Source: Nigrospora sphaerica
Taxonomy: Eukaryota > Ascomycota > Sordariomycetes > Amphisphaeriales > Apiosporaceae
Assembly (NCBI GenBank): GCA_018287875.1
Contig: JAGVVL010000022.1
Coordinates: 1,488,001-1,552,000 of the forward strand
Reading direction: 5' to 3'
DNA: 64,000 bases
Part shown: piece after piece, positions 1 to 11,076 of the stretch
Layout: the number at the start of each line of letters is the position of its first letter
Numbering within the stretch: the first letter of the stretch is position 1
Position numbers and translations under genes: made by a program
The notes under the pieces: model-generated
Database searches by the model: none
What the model was told of the DNA's origin: nothing
The model's input: only the letters and a program-made list of their open reading frames with translations

Positions 1-36
1 CCCGTGCGGCCCATCAAGGGCGAGGCCGTCAAGTAG
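1..36 (+). CDS. possible 3' end of a gene cut by the left edge
   Basis: One plus frame is open from the first base and ends in TAG at 34-36, giving only eleven codons (ending KGEAVK). The high GC content resembles coding sequence elsewhere in the window. Too short to identify; it may be chance. Confidence 0.2.
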   Translation, partial: PVRPIKGEAVK

Positions 37-1485
37 GTTCAAAGTCGTCCGATCTTGTCGGAAGACTGCGTCTCGCCCTTGGACACTCGTATATATATAT
101 CTTTGATCACGAATGGTGGCCAAGTCAGTGGGCCGTGATGTTGACATGCGGAGGACGTCGATTTGGCTTCAGGGGCTGAGAAGTACCTACGCCACGCCAT
201 AAGTACCCCAGAAATAAAGAGATAGAGGGAATCTCCTCCTTATATCCCAACACGCCCAAGAGATGCACACCTTAGCCTGAACCTTAGATACACGAACCAC
301 ACAATGGACAGCGTCACAGAAATGGAGGCTCAAGAGAACTTGTTGCCCAGGAATCATATCTGCAGATACCGTAGTATACTTGGAGTAAGTGACCGATCTG
401 CCTCTCGCGAACCAATCTGGCTCAATCGCCTTCGTTGACGACCAGTCACAAGATCAGGGTAATAAATAAAGCCAAGGCGTCGCATAAACGAAAGCCAGCC
501 AGACCCCCATGGCTTGTAGGTCCAGCGGTCTGCGCGTACTGTTTGGCAAACCACCAGTTGAAAGGCCACAAAGCCGGAGGTTGCAGCACTGAGAGCAAGC
601 CCCAAATCCTTGAGCCGCAAGCCAGGAAAGGGGAATTTTCGAGGAGAAAATGGGCACGAACGCCGCCCACCGCGCCGCCGCGTCTTCCGTGACAAGCGGT
701 GGCGTTTTGTCGGCCAATGGACCCATCACCTGCCTGGTCCCGGAAGTCCGTGACCGGGATCTTGGTGGTGATCAGACAAAACTGCGCGCCGGACCAGGTG
801 TAAGCCCGCGGCATCGAGTACGGCGGGCCAGGGTCGCGATTTCAAGCGTGGCCTGGCCGTTGAGCACTCCGTTGGACGCGCAACGAGGGGCCAGGAGCTC
901 GCTGCTACCGATGTCGGTGTAGGCGGGGATCTCGGCGGCGAGGAAGGCCGGCTCGGGGAAGACACAGAGGATGAAATTTGTTGGCCAGCGTGAGGAGCAT
1001 GCCGGGTACCAGGAGGTCGAGCGTAAGGCATAAGGACCTCTGGAAAGGTCGGGACGAAGGCCTCGCGCGAAGGGGACCTGCATATATAAGGGGGGACCAG
1101 AGGACCCCTTGAAATGGGAAAAAGCCCCCTTATACTTCCGTATATCGGTTCATCTCTCTCGCAGCTGTTCTGGTTGCCGATTTTCGAGACGAGGTACACG
1201 AGCCAGACGTACAGGGCTATGATGGGGAGCTTGGCCGCCATGCTGGACGTCGGGGTCTTGCCGCCCGGCCGCGTCCCGACGAGGTGCCGGCCACGTTGTA
1301 CAGAACGCTCTAGGCCAGCTGGGTCGGGATTTCGTTCACTGTGAAGAGCGAGGGTTTATGTGTGAAACTTAGTTTGTGAGACAAATCCCAATGTTTCATT
1401 CGATTCACGTCAAGTGAAGCATATTGTTCAACAAGTTGGACCATTATTTTTCTGAATAGACTCTTCCTCCTCGGACCATGTAAGA
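37..1485. other. no resolved gene; hydrophobic minus-strand ORF fragments
   Basis: Several overlapping minus-strand open stretches (about 354-1241) encode hydrophobic segments, for example the one starting MAAKLPIIALYVWLVYLV at 1241 and an aromatic, hydrophobic one near 450-600. No single splice model joins them convincingly. A multi-intron or decayed membrane-protein gene is possible, but no family is recognised. The 5' part (80-300) is AT-richer with a short TA run at 92-101. Confidence 0.25.
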
Positions 1486-2874
1486 TTATTGGTCGGGCTC
1501 TGTAGTTTGGATCAAGGATCTCCTGACTGTGATCCACGCCCGTGAAGGTTTCGTGGGCTCCATCGTGGTGGCGGTTGGAGCTTTATTCGACTGGAAACTC
1601 GTGCCGTCTTCCCCTCCCCAGAGCGAGCCCGGCAGGCGGCTCACTTCTCCATGCGCCCCTGCCTCATCTTCGTTCTGACTTTCTGCTACGTCAATGTGAT
1701 CGATGACAGTGGTCACCCCTATGCCGCGATGGCCGTAGTCACACAGGCTGATGCCTTCTTTGTGGGTTTCCCAGGAAGATCCCGCTTTTTTGAAGGGGTG
1801 TTGACGAATGGAAATATTTCCCACCCGGTGGTCGGCGGCGTCTTCGCCGAACCATTTCCGAAGGAGGGGTCGCAAGCTCGCGGTTGCTGCGATTATGATG
1901 GCAAGGCCGATTTCTATGGTGGACCAGATGCTGACGTCCGTGCTGGTATACAGGAGATCCTTGACGTCGGCGAGGGTGTAGAGATAACGGGTACGGACTA
2001 TGGTGGCAGTCGAAGCGCTGTGATGGGCCATGACCATTAGCATACGTACGAGGGAATGGCTGGCAGCTTGGAATCTCTGCTAGGCGGCAAACGTACATGA
2101 TTCCTGCTGCCAGGATGCAAATGACGGAAATCTTGTCTCTGAAGGACAATTGCAAGCTCCAGACCACATGAATAGGAAGAAGACTGAACGTCCAGTCCGT
2201 CACGCAGCTGATGGCGGAATAGGCGTAGAAGCCTTTCGACGTGACGGAGGGATCCAGACATCTTCCTGCCGGCGGATCCTGGCGGAACTTCCGCCAGAAA
2301 AGCGACGTGGGCTGGCATTGCAGCACAAACAGGAGAAAGAAGAAGATGCCATACAGCACTGCAGCCGAGATGGTGGCCATGACGATCCACCTGTGAACTC
2401 TGGAGAGGCAGATGCGTAAGAGCAGAACGGCGATGCTGGCCTTGATACACAGGCTCGTGAGAACATAGGTGACATCAGAAGTCCACCAGTGCTAGACAAC
2501 GACCGTCAGCAGCCGTTGCACTTTTGGGGACGAGAGCTGTTTGTTACCCTGACTGCCCTTGGGTAGTCAAGGGGAGGGATGTCCTGGACGTGCCGGCCCA
2601 TGCCGTACTTGACGCTGATGATCTGGGAAGAGAGGCAAATCGTGAAGAAGACTTGAGCGGCTACAGCAAGCCAGTCGCCGATCCAGAAACACCGCAGCGC
2701 CCATGCGCGGCAGTAAATACGCAGCAAGGTGATGAGGTTCGTAAGGACCAAAAACGACCACGCCACAGCCAGGACCTCGGCTCCTCGGTCTTGAGGGGCC
2801 ATGGCAGAGAGGGGACCGTAGATAGACTCCCGCTGAGAGTGAACAAAAAGCCTCGGGTTGAACTCGTGGGCCAC
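1486..2874 (-). CDS. fungal rhodopsin-domain integral membrane protein
   Basis: Three exons: 2874-2548, 2491-2097 and 2017-1486. The introns are 2547-2492 (GTAACA...GCTGAC...TAG) and 2096-2018 (GTACGT...CAG). Phases agree and give 417 residues. Several hydrophobic helices are visible (AVAWSFLVLTNLITLLRIY, then ISAAVLYGIFFFLLFVLQC, then DKISVICILAAGI). The layout matches the fungal rhodopsin-like family of putative GPCR-type membrane proteins: the early RIYCRAW segment, the cysteine-bearing loop after FWRKF, the DWTFSLLPIHVVW helix, and the late helix with STDVSIWSTIEIGLAI and LRPLLR before a soluble tail. The protein should sit in the plasma membrane or an endomembrane with a cytosolic C-terminus; ligands are unknown for nearly all members. 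No CFEM domain is visible at the N-terminus. The gene appears intact. The neighbouring GNAT gene lies 1.5 kb away and need not be related. Confidence 0.85.
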
Positions 2875-4411
2875 AAGGCCATGGAAGACAGCGTGGCTTC
2901 CCCAGGTGCCAGAAACTGCACAGCTTTTGTAAATACTTCCAATATGGTCCGACGCTGAAGCCGACTCAGACGTGCAGATGGCCCTGAAGCGAAAACCTGA
3001 TGGACACGGCGCTAAAAACCACTGGGCAACGGATCTGGGAGGCGAAGGATTTCCGGCCCTGCGAACAAGCAGCCGTGATAGGTGCCCCTTGCCACGGCGC
3101 GAGTTTTACGAGCGGCCACTAGCTACATGGCTGTATTGATCAGGCACAGAGTTCGGTCCGTCTCTTGATGCCGCCGGCAAGAATTTCCTGAACCCCGCGA
3201 GGGGTTGGACAAAATAAGCGGCTCACCTAGTGCGAGTATTCTTGGTGGAGTGAGCTTAGTGAGCCGTTTACTGTGTCGCCCTCCTTGCCCCGGACGAGCC
3301 CAGAACCTACCACGGCGGACATGAGTCAACCTGGTTCAAGGAAGCGTAGAAAGGACTTCTCAGCCGCAGCCCGCATGTTGAAAGGGATGCGTGATCCACA
3401 AATGGCTACAATATACCTTGACTCACCCCTACCACAGCGTGGCTGGACTTGTCTTGTCCCTCATCCCTTCACGCGGGGGCTTGATAACCTTATTCATTTG
3501 ATAGATGCAGCTTGCCTAACTCTAGATCTCCCAAGGCCGCCCTTGGGTGCATATACCCCAAGTTCCCCCCACCCTCCCTTCTAAATGAGGGCGTTACCGC
3601 ACGTATTTCGAGTTGGACGGTAGGCTGGCTAATTGGTGGAGGAGTACGCGCCAGGGAGCCCCTCACTTTGGTTGAAAAGTTCCCACGGGGCGAACAGACA
3701 TCAGTAGCACACCCGTTTCGACGGGTCCCCTCCTTCTTTCGTTCGTCGATGCCTGGACGGCGAGGACGGAAAGGTCCGCGCATCGGCCGGCCCGTGAATC
3801 TATGATGTAGTGGTGTGATACTCACTTCCCGATCAGGTTTAGGGAGACATTGTGATGGTGGACTCCGGCTAGATATTAAAGTTTTTGACCGACTCGTAGC
3901 TTCAACAAGTAGCCGGTCTCAGTCGTCGTAGTCGATACTCTAGGGCTCGCCGCAACGGGGGATATCTCTGCCTCTACAGTGAAACGCCCAGAGAAGCGCC
4001 ATCACACCGAGTAGACCGGGTGGCCGGTTGGGACTAATGACGGCCCTACTCCCCACATGCGAGATCCTTTCTTAGAAAAGAGAGCCGGCCCGATAACACG
4101 GGGCTCCTAACCACGACCAAAACCGTACATGCTGGGCGTCAGAAACCACCTGCTGGTCTTTTCTCATGCGACGATCAACTCCGCGCAAAACTTGTCGCCA
4201 CGTGACCGAGGAAACACTCACCCGCAAAGGGCTCCCGGTGCACGGGCGCGGACAGGGCAGAACGAAGCCGCGTCGCCAGGCCGCCATTGGATCGGGGGGA
4301 CGACATGCTCACGCGAAGGGCGATTCAAGCGATATGGGCCCCAAAGCGTTTAGGGGGAAGCCACGCGACGCCGGGGCCCGCCTCGCCCCGGTTGGCGGGC
4401 GGGTGTGCGGG
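2875..4411. other. intergenic, nothing recognised
   Basis: Only short overlapping ORFs on both strands with no family resemblance. The first part is presumably the promoter of the minus-strand rhodopsin-domain gene. No repeats or RNA genes seen. Confidence 0.5.
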
Positions 4412-4990
4412 CTACAGCTCCTTGAGCATGACGTGGTCGGTCTGCCGGTTGGGGCCGACGTCGAAGTGATGCTCGCCAACGCGGCGGTAGCCCCAGCGGG
4501 CGTAGGCGGCGATGGCGCGCTCGTTGTGCTCCCAAACGCCCAGCCAGAGGTGGCGGAAGCCCTGGGCGCGGGCGCGGGCGGCGACGTCGCGGGCGAGCGC
4601 GCCGCCGACGCCCCGCCCCTGCGCTGCCGCCGTCACGTACAGCCGCTGCAGCTCGGCGAGGCCCGCGACGTCGGCCACGCACGCCTCGGCCGTGCCGCGC
4701 GTCAGGTACGCGAAGCCCAGGAGGCCGTCCCCGCCGTCCTCGTCCGTCGTCGCCACCACAATGTCCCGCGTCGCGTCCTCCAGGTCCCGCCCGATGGCCT
4801 CGGCGGTGTAGGCCGACGCCAGGTAGGCATCCAGCTCCGCCGTCGTCACCGAGTGCCCGAACGTCGCGGCGAAGACGTCGGCCCCCAGCCGTGCGATGCC
4901 CACTATGTCCCCGGCGTGCGCGGGGCGGATGGTGTAGCCCGCCGGCTGCTTAGCCGTTAGCGCTTTCGGGGGGTGGCTCGATACAGTCAT
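4412..4990 (-). CDS. GNAT-family N-acetyltransferase
   Basis: A 192-residue single-exon protein starting MTVSSHPPK at 4990. An in-frame upstream Met exists (5098), but the segment it adds does not resemble the family. The fold is readable in order: N-terminal strand YTIRPAHAGDI, acidic helix, central strands DIVVATTDEDG and LLGFAYL, then motif A with the acetyl-CoA loop QGRGVGGAL (Q/R-x-x-G-x-G/A), and the C-terminal motif B region WLGVWEHNERAIAAYARWGY. This is the general GCN5-related layout, transferring acetyl from acetyl-CoA to an amine. The substrate cannot be predicted; the protein is most like small single-domain fungal and bacterial GNATs. The body of the gene is very GC-rich compared with the DNA on either side. 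Confidence 0.85.
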   Translation of the reverse strand: MTVSSHPPKALTAKQPAGYTIRPAHAGDIVGIARLGADVFAATFGHSVTTAELDAYLASAYTAEAIGRDLEDATRDIVVATTDEDGGDGLLGFAYLTRGTAEACVADVAGLAELQRLYVTAAAQGRGVGGALARDVAARARAQGFRHLWLGVWEHNERAIAAYARWGYRRVGEHHFDVGPNRQTDHVMLKEL

Positions 4991-6681
4991 GATTTCGGAC
5001 ACAAAGATCTGAAGGAAGAGACCTTCTATGGCTGTCGCGTCGACGTGGATGGAGGGGGAACGGGATCCTGTTGCAAGTATGTGTCCGACAATGGGCAAAG
5101 TTATTTTCAGCGTGTCCGTCGTCTCCTTAATCCGAAAGGCTACGAGGAAGTCGAGGTACCGGTCTTAGCAGGCTATAATATCCCTGGGCTCATATATCCA
5201 GGGGTAAGAAAAAGAAAGATTCTCGAATCTTCCAGAAGTATCCGGACATTGGTGTTGGTCATGGAAAGGCATGACAGATACGCGCGCCCTTCAGATGACT
5301 AGGACCCACAGTCGATCGAGCTAAGATCCTGTAACGAGCCGATTTACGGCGTTTCGGCGCGGCCTGCATTTTCCACACTTTACTCCCAGGGGTTGGCGCC
5401 GGTAGATATTACGGTGCTTCGGAAACTCGGACCCTCTCCGAAATCAAACGGCCCGAGCCACACAGTCCAGTCATCGACGGTTTAAAGACAAGGCATCATG
5501 TTCCAATAATATAGATGGGCTCTCAAGAATAATTTGCCACCACACAGCCCAAAAGAAAAGCCTCTGGAATAGCTCGTGTAGTACTGTCGACGCTCAAGCT
5601 ATTGTGCATTGTATTGAAGCCCCGACTTTTACACATAGTACTAATTGTGAAGTATTGATTTAGTCGTTCGTTGAAGGTGTACCTTATTACGTCCGGATTT
5701 CTGCTCGTCTTGATTTTCGCCCCTAAGCATTTGTCGTCTTCGTGAGCCGTAAGCACGCGTGTCACCCCTGAGACACAATTACCTTCCGGTATAATATACA
5801 GGCAGTAATTGGCATCGATACGGCCATGGCTGCCGCCGACATCTACGTGCCCGTCTACTAAATTTCCCTCTACCATGCCTGCACGCGGAGCGACTGGGAA
5901 CTCATGACCACCGTCCGCCTCCTCCATTATGCCTGCTTCCCTGCGACGCTGAATATGTCGTCTGGATCGCTCCTGCCGAAGATCAATTACTAACATTGTA
6001 TTATCCGGGCGTTTGTAAACTCACGGTTTGTCTTATTCATGCAAGTGCATTCTATTGACTGGTTCGTCCCGTACACGCGTTTGTACTGTACTGGCTGGGT
6101 TGTATCCTAGAGTCTGTCCAATTAGAATTATTGGTTCGTGCTGAACAGGTAATTGTATTGTACTGGTTGGTTTGTGTTCTACAGGGAAATGCATTCTATT
6201 GGTTGGTTCGTTTGTACTGTACATACAATTGTATTGAGTTCGAAGAAATACCACATGCTTGCTCCACCAACGCTCTGGGATTGGCTACGAAAGATGCTTG
6301 TTTGCAAATGGCACTGGAACTCAACCTTCATAGCTTCTAATGTACAGTCCATGTTGTTGCTTGCAAGCAAGCTACACTCCAAATATTAAAGTTGAGTTGG
6401 AAAAGGGAAACTGGACAAAGAAGATGCCGAAAAAATACAGCTGTACAAGTTGTCCAAGCTAGCCCAAAATATTACGACCTCCGCCGGAGTATAAAGCTCC
6501 TTGTATCTGCCTGTTGTTGTCAACCTCCAACCCGACTGCAACCAGAGAGCAGTAAGTACCCAATTTATCACATAAATGACTATTCCAGGTGCCACAACGA
6601 CCTTGGACACCACGTAACAACGGCTCAAAGACTGTGCCTGGACCAACACCCCCTTGCAGTCCTTCGCCGAGGCAACACAGT
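4991..6681. other. intergenic, moderately AT-rich, no gene recognised
   Basis: Upstream of both the GNAT gene (-) and the 6682 gene (+). The ORF on the minus strand at 5523-5996 shows no family features. A degenerate short repeat lies at about 6046-6240. Promoters for both flanking genes presumably lie here. Confidence 0.45.
6046..6240. repeat. degenerate short tandem repeat
   Basis: Imperfect repetition of TGCATTCTATTG(a/g)(c/t)TGGTTCGT and TTGTACTGTACTGG-like words. The copy at about 6049 (TGCATTCTATTGACTGGTTCGT) recurs at about 6190 as TGCATTCTATTGGTTGGTTCG, with further partial units between. Seen directly; origin unknown. Confidence 0.5.
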
Positions 6682-7722
6682 ATGACTTCAACCGTCGATG
6701 AAGGCGTCAGTGGTAACCCACCGATCCAAGCTATCCTGGCATACGAGCGGGCCCAGGGGGAACAGCAGGCGGCGTTGCTCACGCGGGCGTGCCAGGGAAA
6801 CGCGGAGGCGGCGGTGCAGGCGGTGGCGGCGCGGGCGGGGTACAGCCCGGCGACAATGACGGCGTTCGTGGCGGAGATGGCGGAGTGGCCGGGGCCGGGG
6901 TGGGTGCTGGACGTGGCGGCGTCGGCGCCGGGGGCGGTGGTGTGGCTCAAGCTGGGGGAGGAGAGGGGGACGGGGGGGACAGCGGCACCGTCGTCGTCGT
7001 GCGGCCGGGTCACGGCGGTGCTTGGGCGGTCGGCGGCCGAGGTGGCGGCGCTGGTGCCCGCCGAAGGCGCCCTGGTCGTCGAGCAGGCCACCTTCGGCCA
7101 GACCGTCGCAGCGTTGGCAGACTGGCAGCGCGCCCGGCGAGACCTGTACGCTGCGGGCGGCGGCGAGGCTGTCTTCCGCTACGTTCTCGACGACGACCAA
7201 CTCTTAGCCCTCTGGGCATGCGTCGACCTCGCCCAGCTGCGTGAGGCGCTGTACGGCCTCCGCGTCGTCGATCAGCGCGACGAGGCGCCCCTACCCGCCG
7301 TTACCGTCGCCTTGGCCGGTTTGGAAGTTCCTGACACGCACTACGACATGTACATGACCGCCAAATCTTTCGGTGTGGAATTCCATGTCGCTTCTGAGTC
7401 GCCAGAGCAGGTAGTCCAACAAGATTGGCCAAGCAGCACGTCCTCGAACGTGTCGGTGACCGACGACACACGAGGAATGACGAGCAACAACAGCACACCC
7501 GGTACCTTGATGGCTGAAGTAATGTCAGGTAGGTAACACAGAATTACCATCTAAGTATCCATTACTGACGCCGCTATAGGTGCGGGAAGCGAGCCTGCCG
7601 TAGAGGAGTCGACGTCAATAACCGAGCTCCTCTTTAACATGCAAATGGGCGACGCTTCGTGGGACGTGACAATGTCCGACGACTTTTCCCTTCCAGACAC
7701 CTTAGAAAACCCGTCAAATTAG
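6682..7722 (+). CDS. hypothetical protein, GC-rich first exon
   Basis: Two exons: 6682-7528 and 7580-7722. The intron 7529-7579 starts GTAGGT and ends ATAG, with a TTACTGACG branch region; splicing keeps frame (GGT) and gives 329 residues. The ATG at 6682 is chosen because the upstream codons are not protein-like. Residues about 5-230 are Ala/Val/Leu-rich and probably helical (PPIQAILAYERAQGEQQAAL, then FVAEMAEWPGPGWVLDVA, then DDDQLLALWACVDLAQLREAL). The C-terminal third is Ser/Thr/Asp-rich and probably disordered, ending DTLENPSN. No signal peptide or transmembrane segment. No domain family recognised. The N-terminal helical bundle followed by an acidic tail would suit a regulatory or adaptor protein, but that is a guess. 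Confidence 0.6.
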
Positions 7723-8304
7723 TTCAATAGTGAATCCTCGCCGAATTTTCAAACGATAGACACCCCTCCCGGCACGCCGATGTCCGTTCGGGAGAACGTA
7801 TAGCAGTTTGGGGGGGCAAAGTATTGATGTCGCCCTGGAAGACAAGTGTGCAAGAGCTTACATAAGACTGGAGAGCAATGGTACATTGATCCAAACCTGG
7901 TGGGCACTTATTATGCAAAATGGAGCTATCATTCTCTTCCTGTCTAATACCAGTATGAACCGTCCCAACTCAAAGTTCTTCTCCGTCTGGGAACGCTTGA
8001 AAATGTTCCTGACAAGTAGAGTTTCAAGTCATTGTTTGTCTACTTCAAATACCTTCGTGAACCAGTCGTACTTATGTAATGGTCGAGGGATGCCTGCCTG
8101 GACTCCATTCGCTTTTAGAACCCCGGAACAATGACACTCGGATATTGGGAAAATCCCGACCGGCACACTCACTGGTTTCTCTCTAAATGCAGTGCTGTTG
8201 CCCCGTCTCGCTGTTGGATGGGACTGGCGACTTCCACTAACACCCTCAAGGGTGTTCTGGAAATCCCAGAAATGACACGAGTTGATTGCAGGCCAAGTAG
8301 CATC
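7723..8304. other. intergenic, no gene recognised
   Basis: Contains an ORF at 7808-8134 (+) that resembles nothing known and has ordinary intergenic composition. Probably holds the promoter of the small secreted protein gene that follows. Confidence 0.4.
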
Positions 8305-8767
8305 ATGGCGACCCGCCCTCTTCTCACCTTACTCCTCGCCGTCCTCTTTAACGCAGCGGTATGCCCCCTAGAAGCGGCCTGAGACGCGCCATCAAACCTT
8401 GACTGTACAGACGCTGTACTGTGGCGGCTTCATGTCCGCCAACCACGGGCGCATCATCCAGGGTATCGCGTACCTGCGGGGACTGCGAGGGCTGTCATGT
8501 AGCCCGGCGCGCGCGTGCTCGTGTGTGAAATGCGCGCACCGCAACGCCATCATCTTGTGCAACCGCGTGTGTTCTTGCTTTCTTCTTCTTCTCCCAATCT
8601 CCCCAGTCGCCAGCGCGTCTTTGTGGACAGGCGGTAAGTAAAAAACCCCCAGGGAAACGGAATCAATCCCATAGACACCGTGGCCCTTGACGCTGGGCAT
8701 CTGGAACGTCATCGCCGAGGACGCGCACACCATCGTCAACAGCTGCAAGTCGGGGTGGGGGTCGTGA
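8305..8767 (+). CDS. small secreted cysteine-rich protein (effector-like)
   Basis: Predicted as four exons: 8305-8358, 8411-8566, 8607-8633 and 8675-8767, all phase 0, giving 109 residues. Introns begin GTATGC, GTGTGT and GTAAGT and end CAG, CAG and TAG; the 40-nt second intron is short. Exon 1 is a signal peptide (MATRPLLTLLLAVLFNAA). The mature part has eight cysteines. It resembles a fungal secreted family in which a CGG...IIQGIAYLRGL segment is followed by a cysteine cluster (CSPARACSCVKC), then NAIILCN, then a C-terminal IWNVIAEDAHTIVNSC helix. These are seen as secreted, disulfide-bonded proteins of unknown activity, often species-restricted. Without the second intron the frame would still run on to a TAA at about 8640 but would lose the conserved C-terminus. 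The main uncertainty is the exon 2/3 structure. Confidence 0.6.
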
Positions 8768-9232
8768 GGGGCATTTTCCACTGCGGGTTACACGAGGGCG
8801 CCCAGTCATTACAACCACCAACGTACTTTAGGTAGCTAGAGGTATGCGATACAATCCGATGGCTACTTCTTTATGGGTTTCCCAGGCATTGGGAATCCAC
8901 GTTACGTTCTCATCGTACCAGTCTCGCTTACGTGCTCTCGTCTTATCAGTCGAGGAATCCCCGCATCGGGTCTCCGACTTGGTATCCGACCCCACTTGTA
9001 GGGTAGGGGACTGGAGGTTTTGATGCGGGGTGGCTCAAAGACGCCGCGGGGCATCGTTGCTGGCCTTTATTTCGCTGCCCATATTCCCACCTGGTCACAT
9101 CCGTCGCTCCTTGTGCTCTCCCGCTACTCTCACCCATAGGATCCCCTTGTCGTCGTACAAGTTCGCGCCCGGGCAACCGACATCTCCGCCGCCGCCGCCG
9201 TCGTCGTCCCCGCTCCATCCCACCCCTTCGTG
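8768..9232. other. intergenic, promoter side of the DapA-family gene
   Basis: No gene seen. A pyrimidine- and CCG-rich stretch (about 9180-9230) precedes the start codon, as is common for fungal 5' leaders. Confidence 0.4.
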
Positions 9233-10180
9233 ATGTCCTTCCCCAAAGTGCCCGCGGCCGGCGTCTGGGTGCCGGCGGTGACGCTGTTCGACCCCGAGAC
9301 GGACGCGCTGCTGCCCGAGGATCAGGCCAAGTACTACCGGTACCTGGCGGGGACGGGGCTGGCGGGGCTCGTGATCCTGGGGACCAACGCCGAGACGTTC
9401 CTGCTGACGCGCGAGGAGCGGCGCGAGCTCGTGGCGCTCGCGCGCGCCGCCGTCGGGCCCGCCGTGCCCCTCATGGTGGGCGTCTCGGGCCACAGCACGC
9501 GCCAGGTGCGCGAGTTCGTCGCCGACGCCGCCGCCGCCGGCGCCACCTACGGCCTGCTGCTGCCGCCCGCCTACTTCGCCAAGGCCACGACGCCCGCCGT
9601 CGTCGACGCCTTCTTCGCCGATGTCGCCGCCGCCTCGCCCCTGCCCCTCGTCGTCTACAACTTCCCCGGCGTCTGCAACGGCCTCGACCTCGACTCCGAC
9701 ACCATCACCCGCCTCGCCCGCCGCCACCCCCAGATCGTCGGCGTCAAGCTCACCTGCGGCTCCGTCGCCAAGGTCACGCGCCTCGCTGCCGTCCTGCCCG
9801 CCGCCGAGTTCGCCACCTTTGGCGGCCAGAGCGACTTCCTACTCGGCGGCCTCGCCTCGGGCAGCGCCGGCTGCATCTGTGCCTTCGGCAACGTCTTCCC
9901 GCGCGTCGTCGTCGAGATCTACCGCCTCTGGCAGGCCGGCCACACCCAGGAGGCCCTCGCGCTCCAGCAGAAGCAGAGCCTCGCCGAGCAGCCCTGCAAA
10001 AGCGGCATCGCCATGGTCAAGTACGCCGCCGCCGTCTACACGGCCCCCAAGGCTGGCATCGAGGACGCCGAGGCCAAGATGCGGCCCCGCCGGCCCTACT
10101 TGGAGGCCACCCAGGCCGCCAAGGACGCCTGTCGTGAGGCCATGGAGGAGGTGGCCAAGATTGAGGAGAGTCTTTCATAG
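9233..10180 (+). CDS. DapA-family (dihydrodipicolinate synthase-like) class I aldolase
   Basis: Intronless, 315 residues, ATG at 9233. This is a complete TIM-barrel of the DHDPS/N-acetylneuraminate lyase superfamily. GTNAET at residues 50-55 takes the place of the usual GTTGE pyruvate-binding loop, Tyr142 lies in YNFPG, and the Schiff-base Lys172 in GVKLT; the downstream FGGQSDFL and GSAGCICAFGN are also typical. Such enzymes condense or cleave pyruvate and an aldehyde through a lysine imine. Fungi make lysine by the aminoadipate route, so lysine synthesis is unlikely. Fungal members include 4-hydroxy-2-oxoglutarate aldolase-like and L-2-keto-3-deoxy-sugar aldolase-like enzymes; the exact substrate cannot be read here. 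All catalytic residues seem present. The gene is far more GC-rich than its flanks and uses C/G at almost every third position. Confidence 0.9.
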   Translation: MSFPKVPAAGVWVPAVTLFDPETDALLPEDQAKYYRYLAGTGLAGLVILGTNAETFLLTREERRELVALARAAVGPAVPLMVGVSGHSTRQVREFVADAAAAGATYGLLLPPAYFAKATTPAVVDAFFADVAAASPLPLVVYNFPGVCNGLDLDSDTITRLARRHPQIVGVKLTCGSVAKVTRLAAVLPAAEFATFGGQSDFLLGGLASGSAGCICAFGNVFPRVVVEIYRLWQAGHTQEALALQQKQSLAEQPCKSGIAMVKYAAAVYTAPKAGIEDAEAKMRPRRPYLEATQAAKDACREAMEEVAKIEESLS

Positions 10181-10499
10181 TGGATACAGCACTCCGAGCT
10201 GACTCGGATGACATAAATCTAAGAGACGCAACGCAGTACAAGCTAGTGTAATCAAAGATGAAGGAGTGGCAGTCACATGACCCGTCAGCAGAGCGGTAAG
10301 CCGTACTACGACGGTAGGCCTCCGGCTTAAGCCCCCACAGGCTTGTTAAGCCGTTAGTAGCAAATCTACTCGGAGCCGCTTCCCCGAGTGTTCAGAGTCG
10401 TATCCGCGGCGGCTGAAGCGCGACCTGCTAGGTTAGTATCTAAGCGTAGGGCTGCTTTTAGGCCTCTTCAGTAAGTGTCGATCAGTCGGCACATTTACT
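10181..10499. other. intergenic; probable LINE 3' untranslated tail
   Basis: From about 10290 the sequence continues the minus-strand LINE beyond its last coding codons. No gene seen. Confidence 0.4.
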
Positions 10500-11076
10500 T
10501 CGTCCTCCTCTTCTCTTAAAGCCGACCCTTAGCCATGGCGTGTTTGATCGTCGCCTTAACAGCGTCTAAATCGGGCTTCCATTTCCCATCTTCGCTATTT
10601 TCCTTCCCTCCGAGGTAAAAGGATAGATTCCCTCTATTCTTCTCTATCTATTTTAGCTGCTGCTTTCCGTGCCTTATCTATAGTTAGCACCGGAATAAAA
10701 AGTGCTCCACGGTATCCTCTACTTAGCCGCATGCACACTCCGCCGACTGAGCGGCTCCAATTTATGCCAGGTTAAAGTACAGTCGGACCTTACCCTTCCA
10801 TAGTTAGACGAGCACGTGTGCTCCTTGGTATGACAACGTATCGTAGAGCAAGCGCGTGTGCGGACCTGGGAGGGCGGCGTCAACCCGCTTCGAGAACGTG
10901 CCACTCTTGTCCGTTTGGCGGCCCGGTGACGCCCGGGAGCCGTCTGGGCCTCCCCTGCCCAGCCGGATGGCGCGCTGGTGCATCTCCTCAGTCTTGTCGT
11001 CCACGACGCTCCCAGTAGCCTCAACTAGGCATTCGGTTGTAGCTCCCCGCGCCACTGTGCTGCAGAAAAGCCGCAA
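10500..11076 (-). mobile_element. degenerate 3' end of a Tad-like LINE (RNase H and C-terminus)
   Basis: On the minus strand the frame reads, in order, an RNase H tail (ALPGPHTRLLYDTLS, then a GKVRLYFNLA region), the finger-like ECACG-stop-VEDTVEHFLFRC, and the conserved C-terminus RGNLSFYLGGK...KWKPDLDAVKATIKHAMA. This succession is typical of fungal Tad/MGL non-LTR retrotransposons. Several in-frame stops interrupt it, so it is a 5'-truncated dead copy. A split extends across frames upstream near 11000. Confidence 0.75.

Noticed and set aside
354..1241. Membrane acyltransferase (wax-synthase-like) gene on the minus strand
   Set aside because: Hydrophobic pieces suggested it, but no defining motif or consistent exon model could be found.
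9095..9727. Long minus-strand ORF opposite the DapA-family gene
   Set aside because: Antisense shadow of a GC-rich gene; Gly/Arg/Val-rich with no family features. The same applies to 6688-7200 (-) and 9621-10202 (+).
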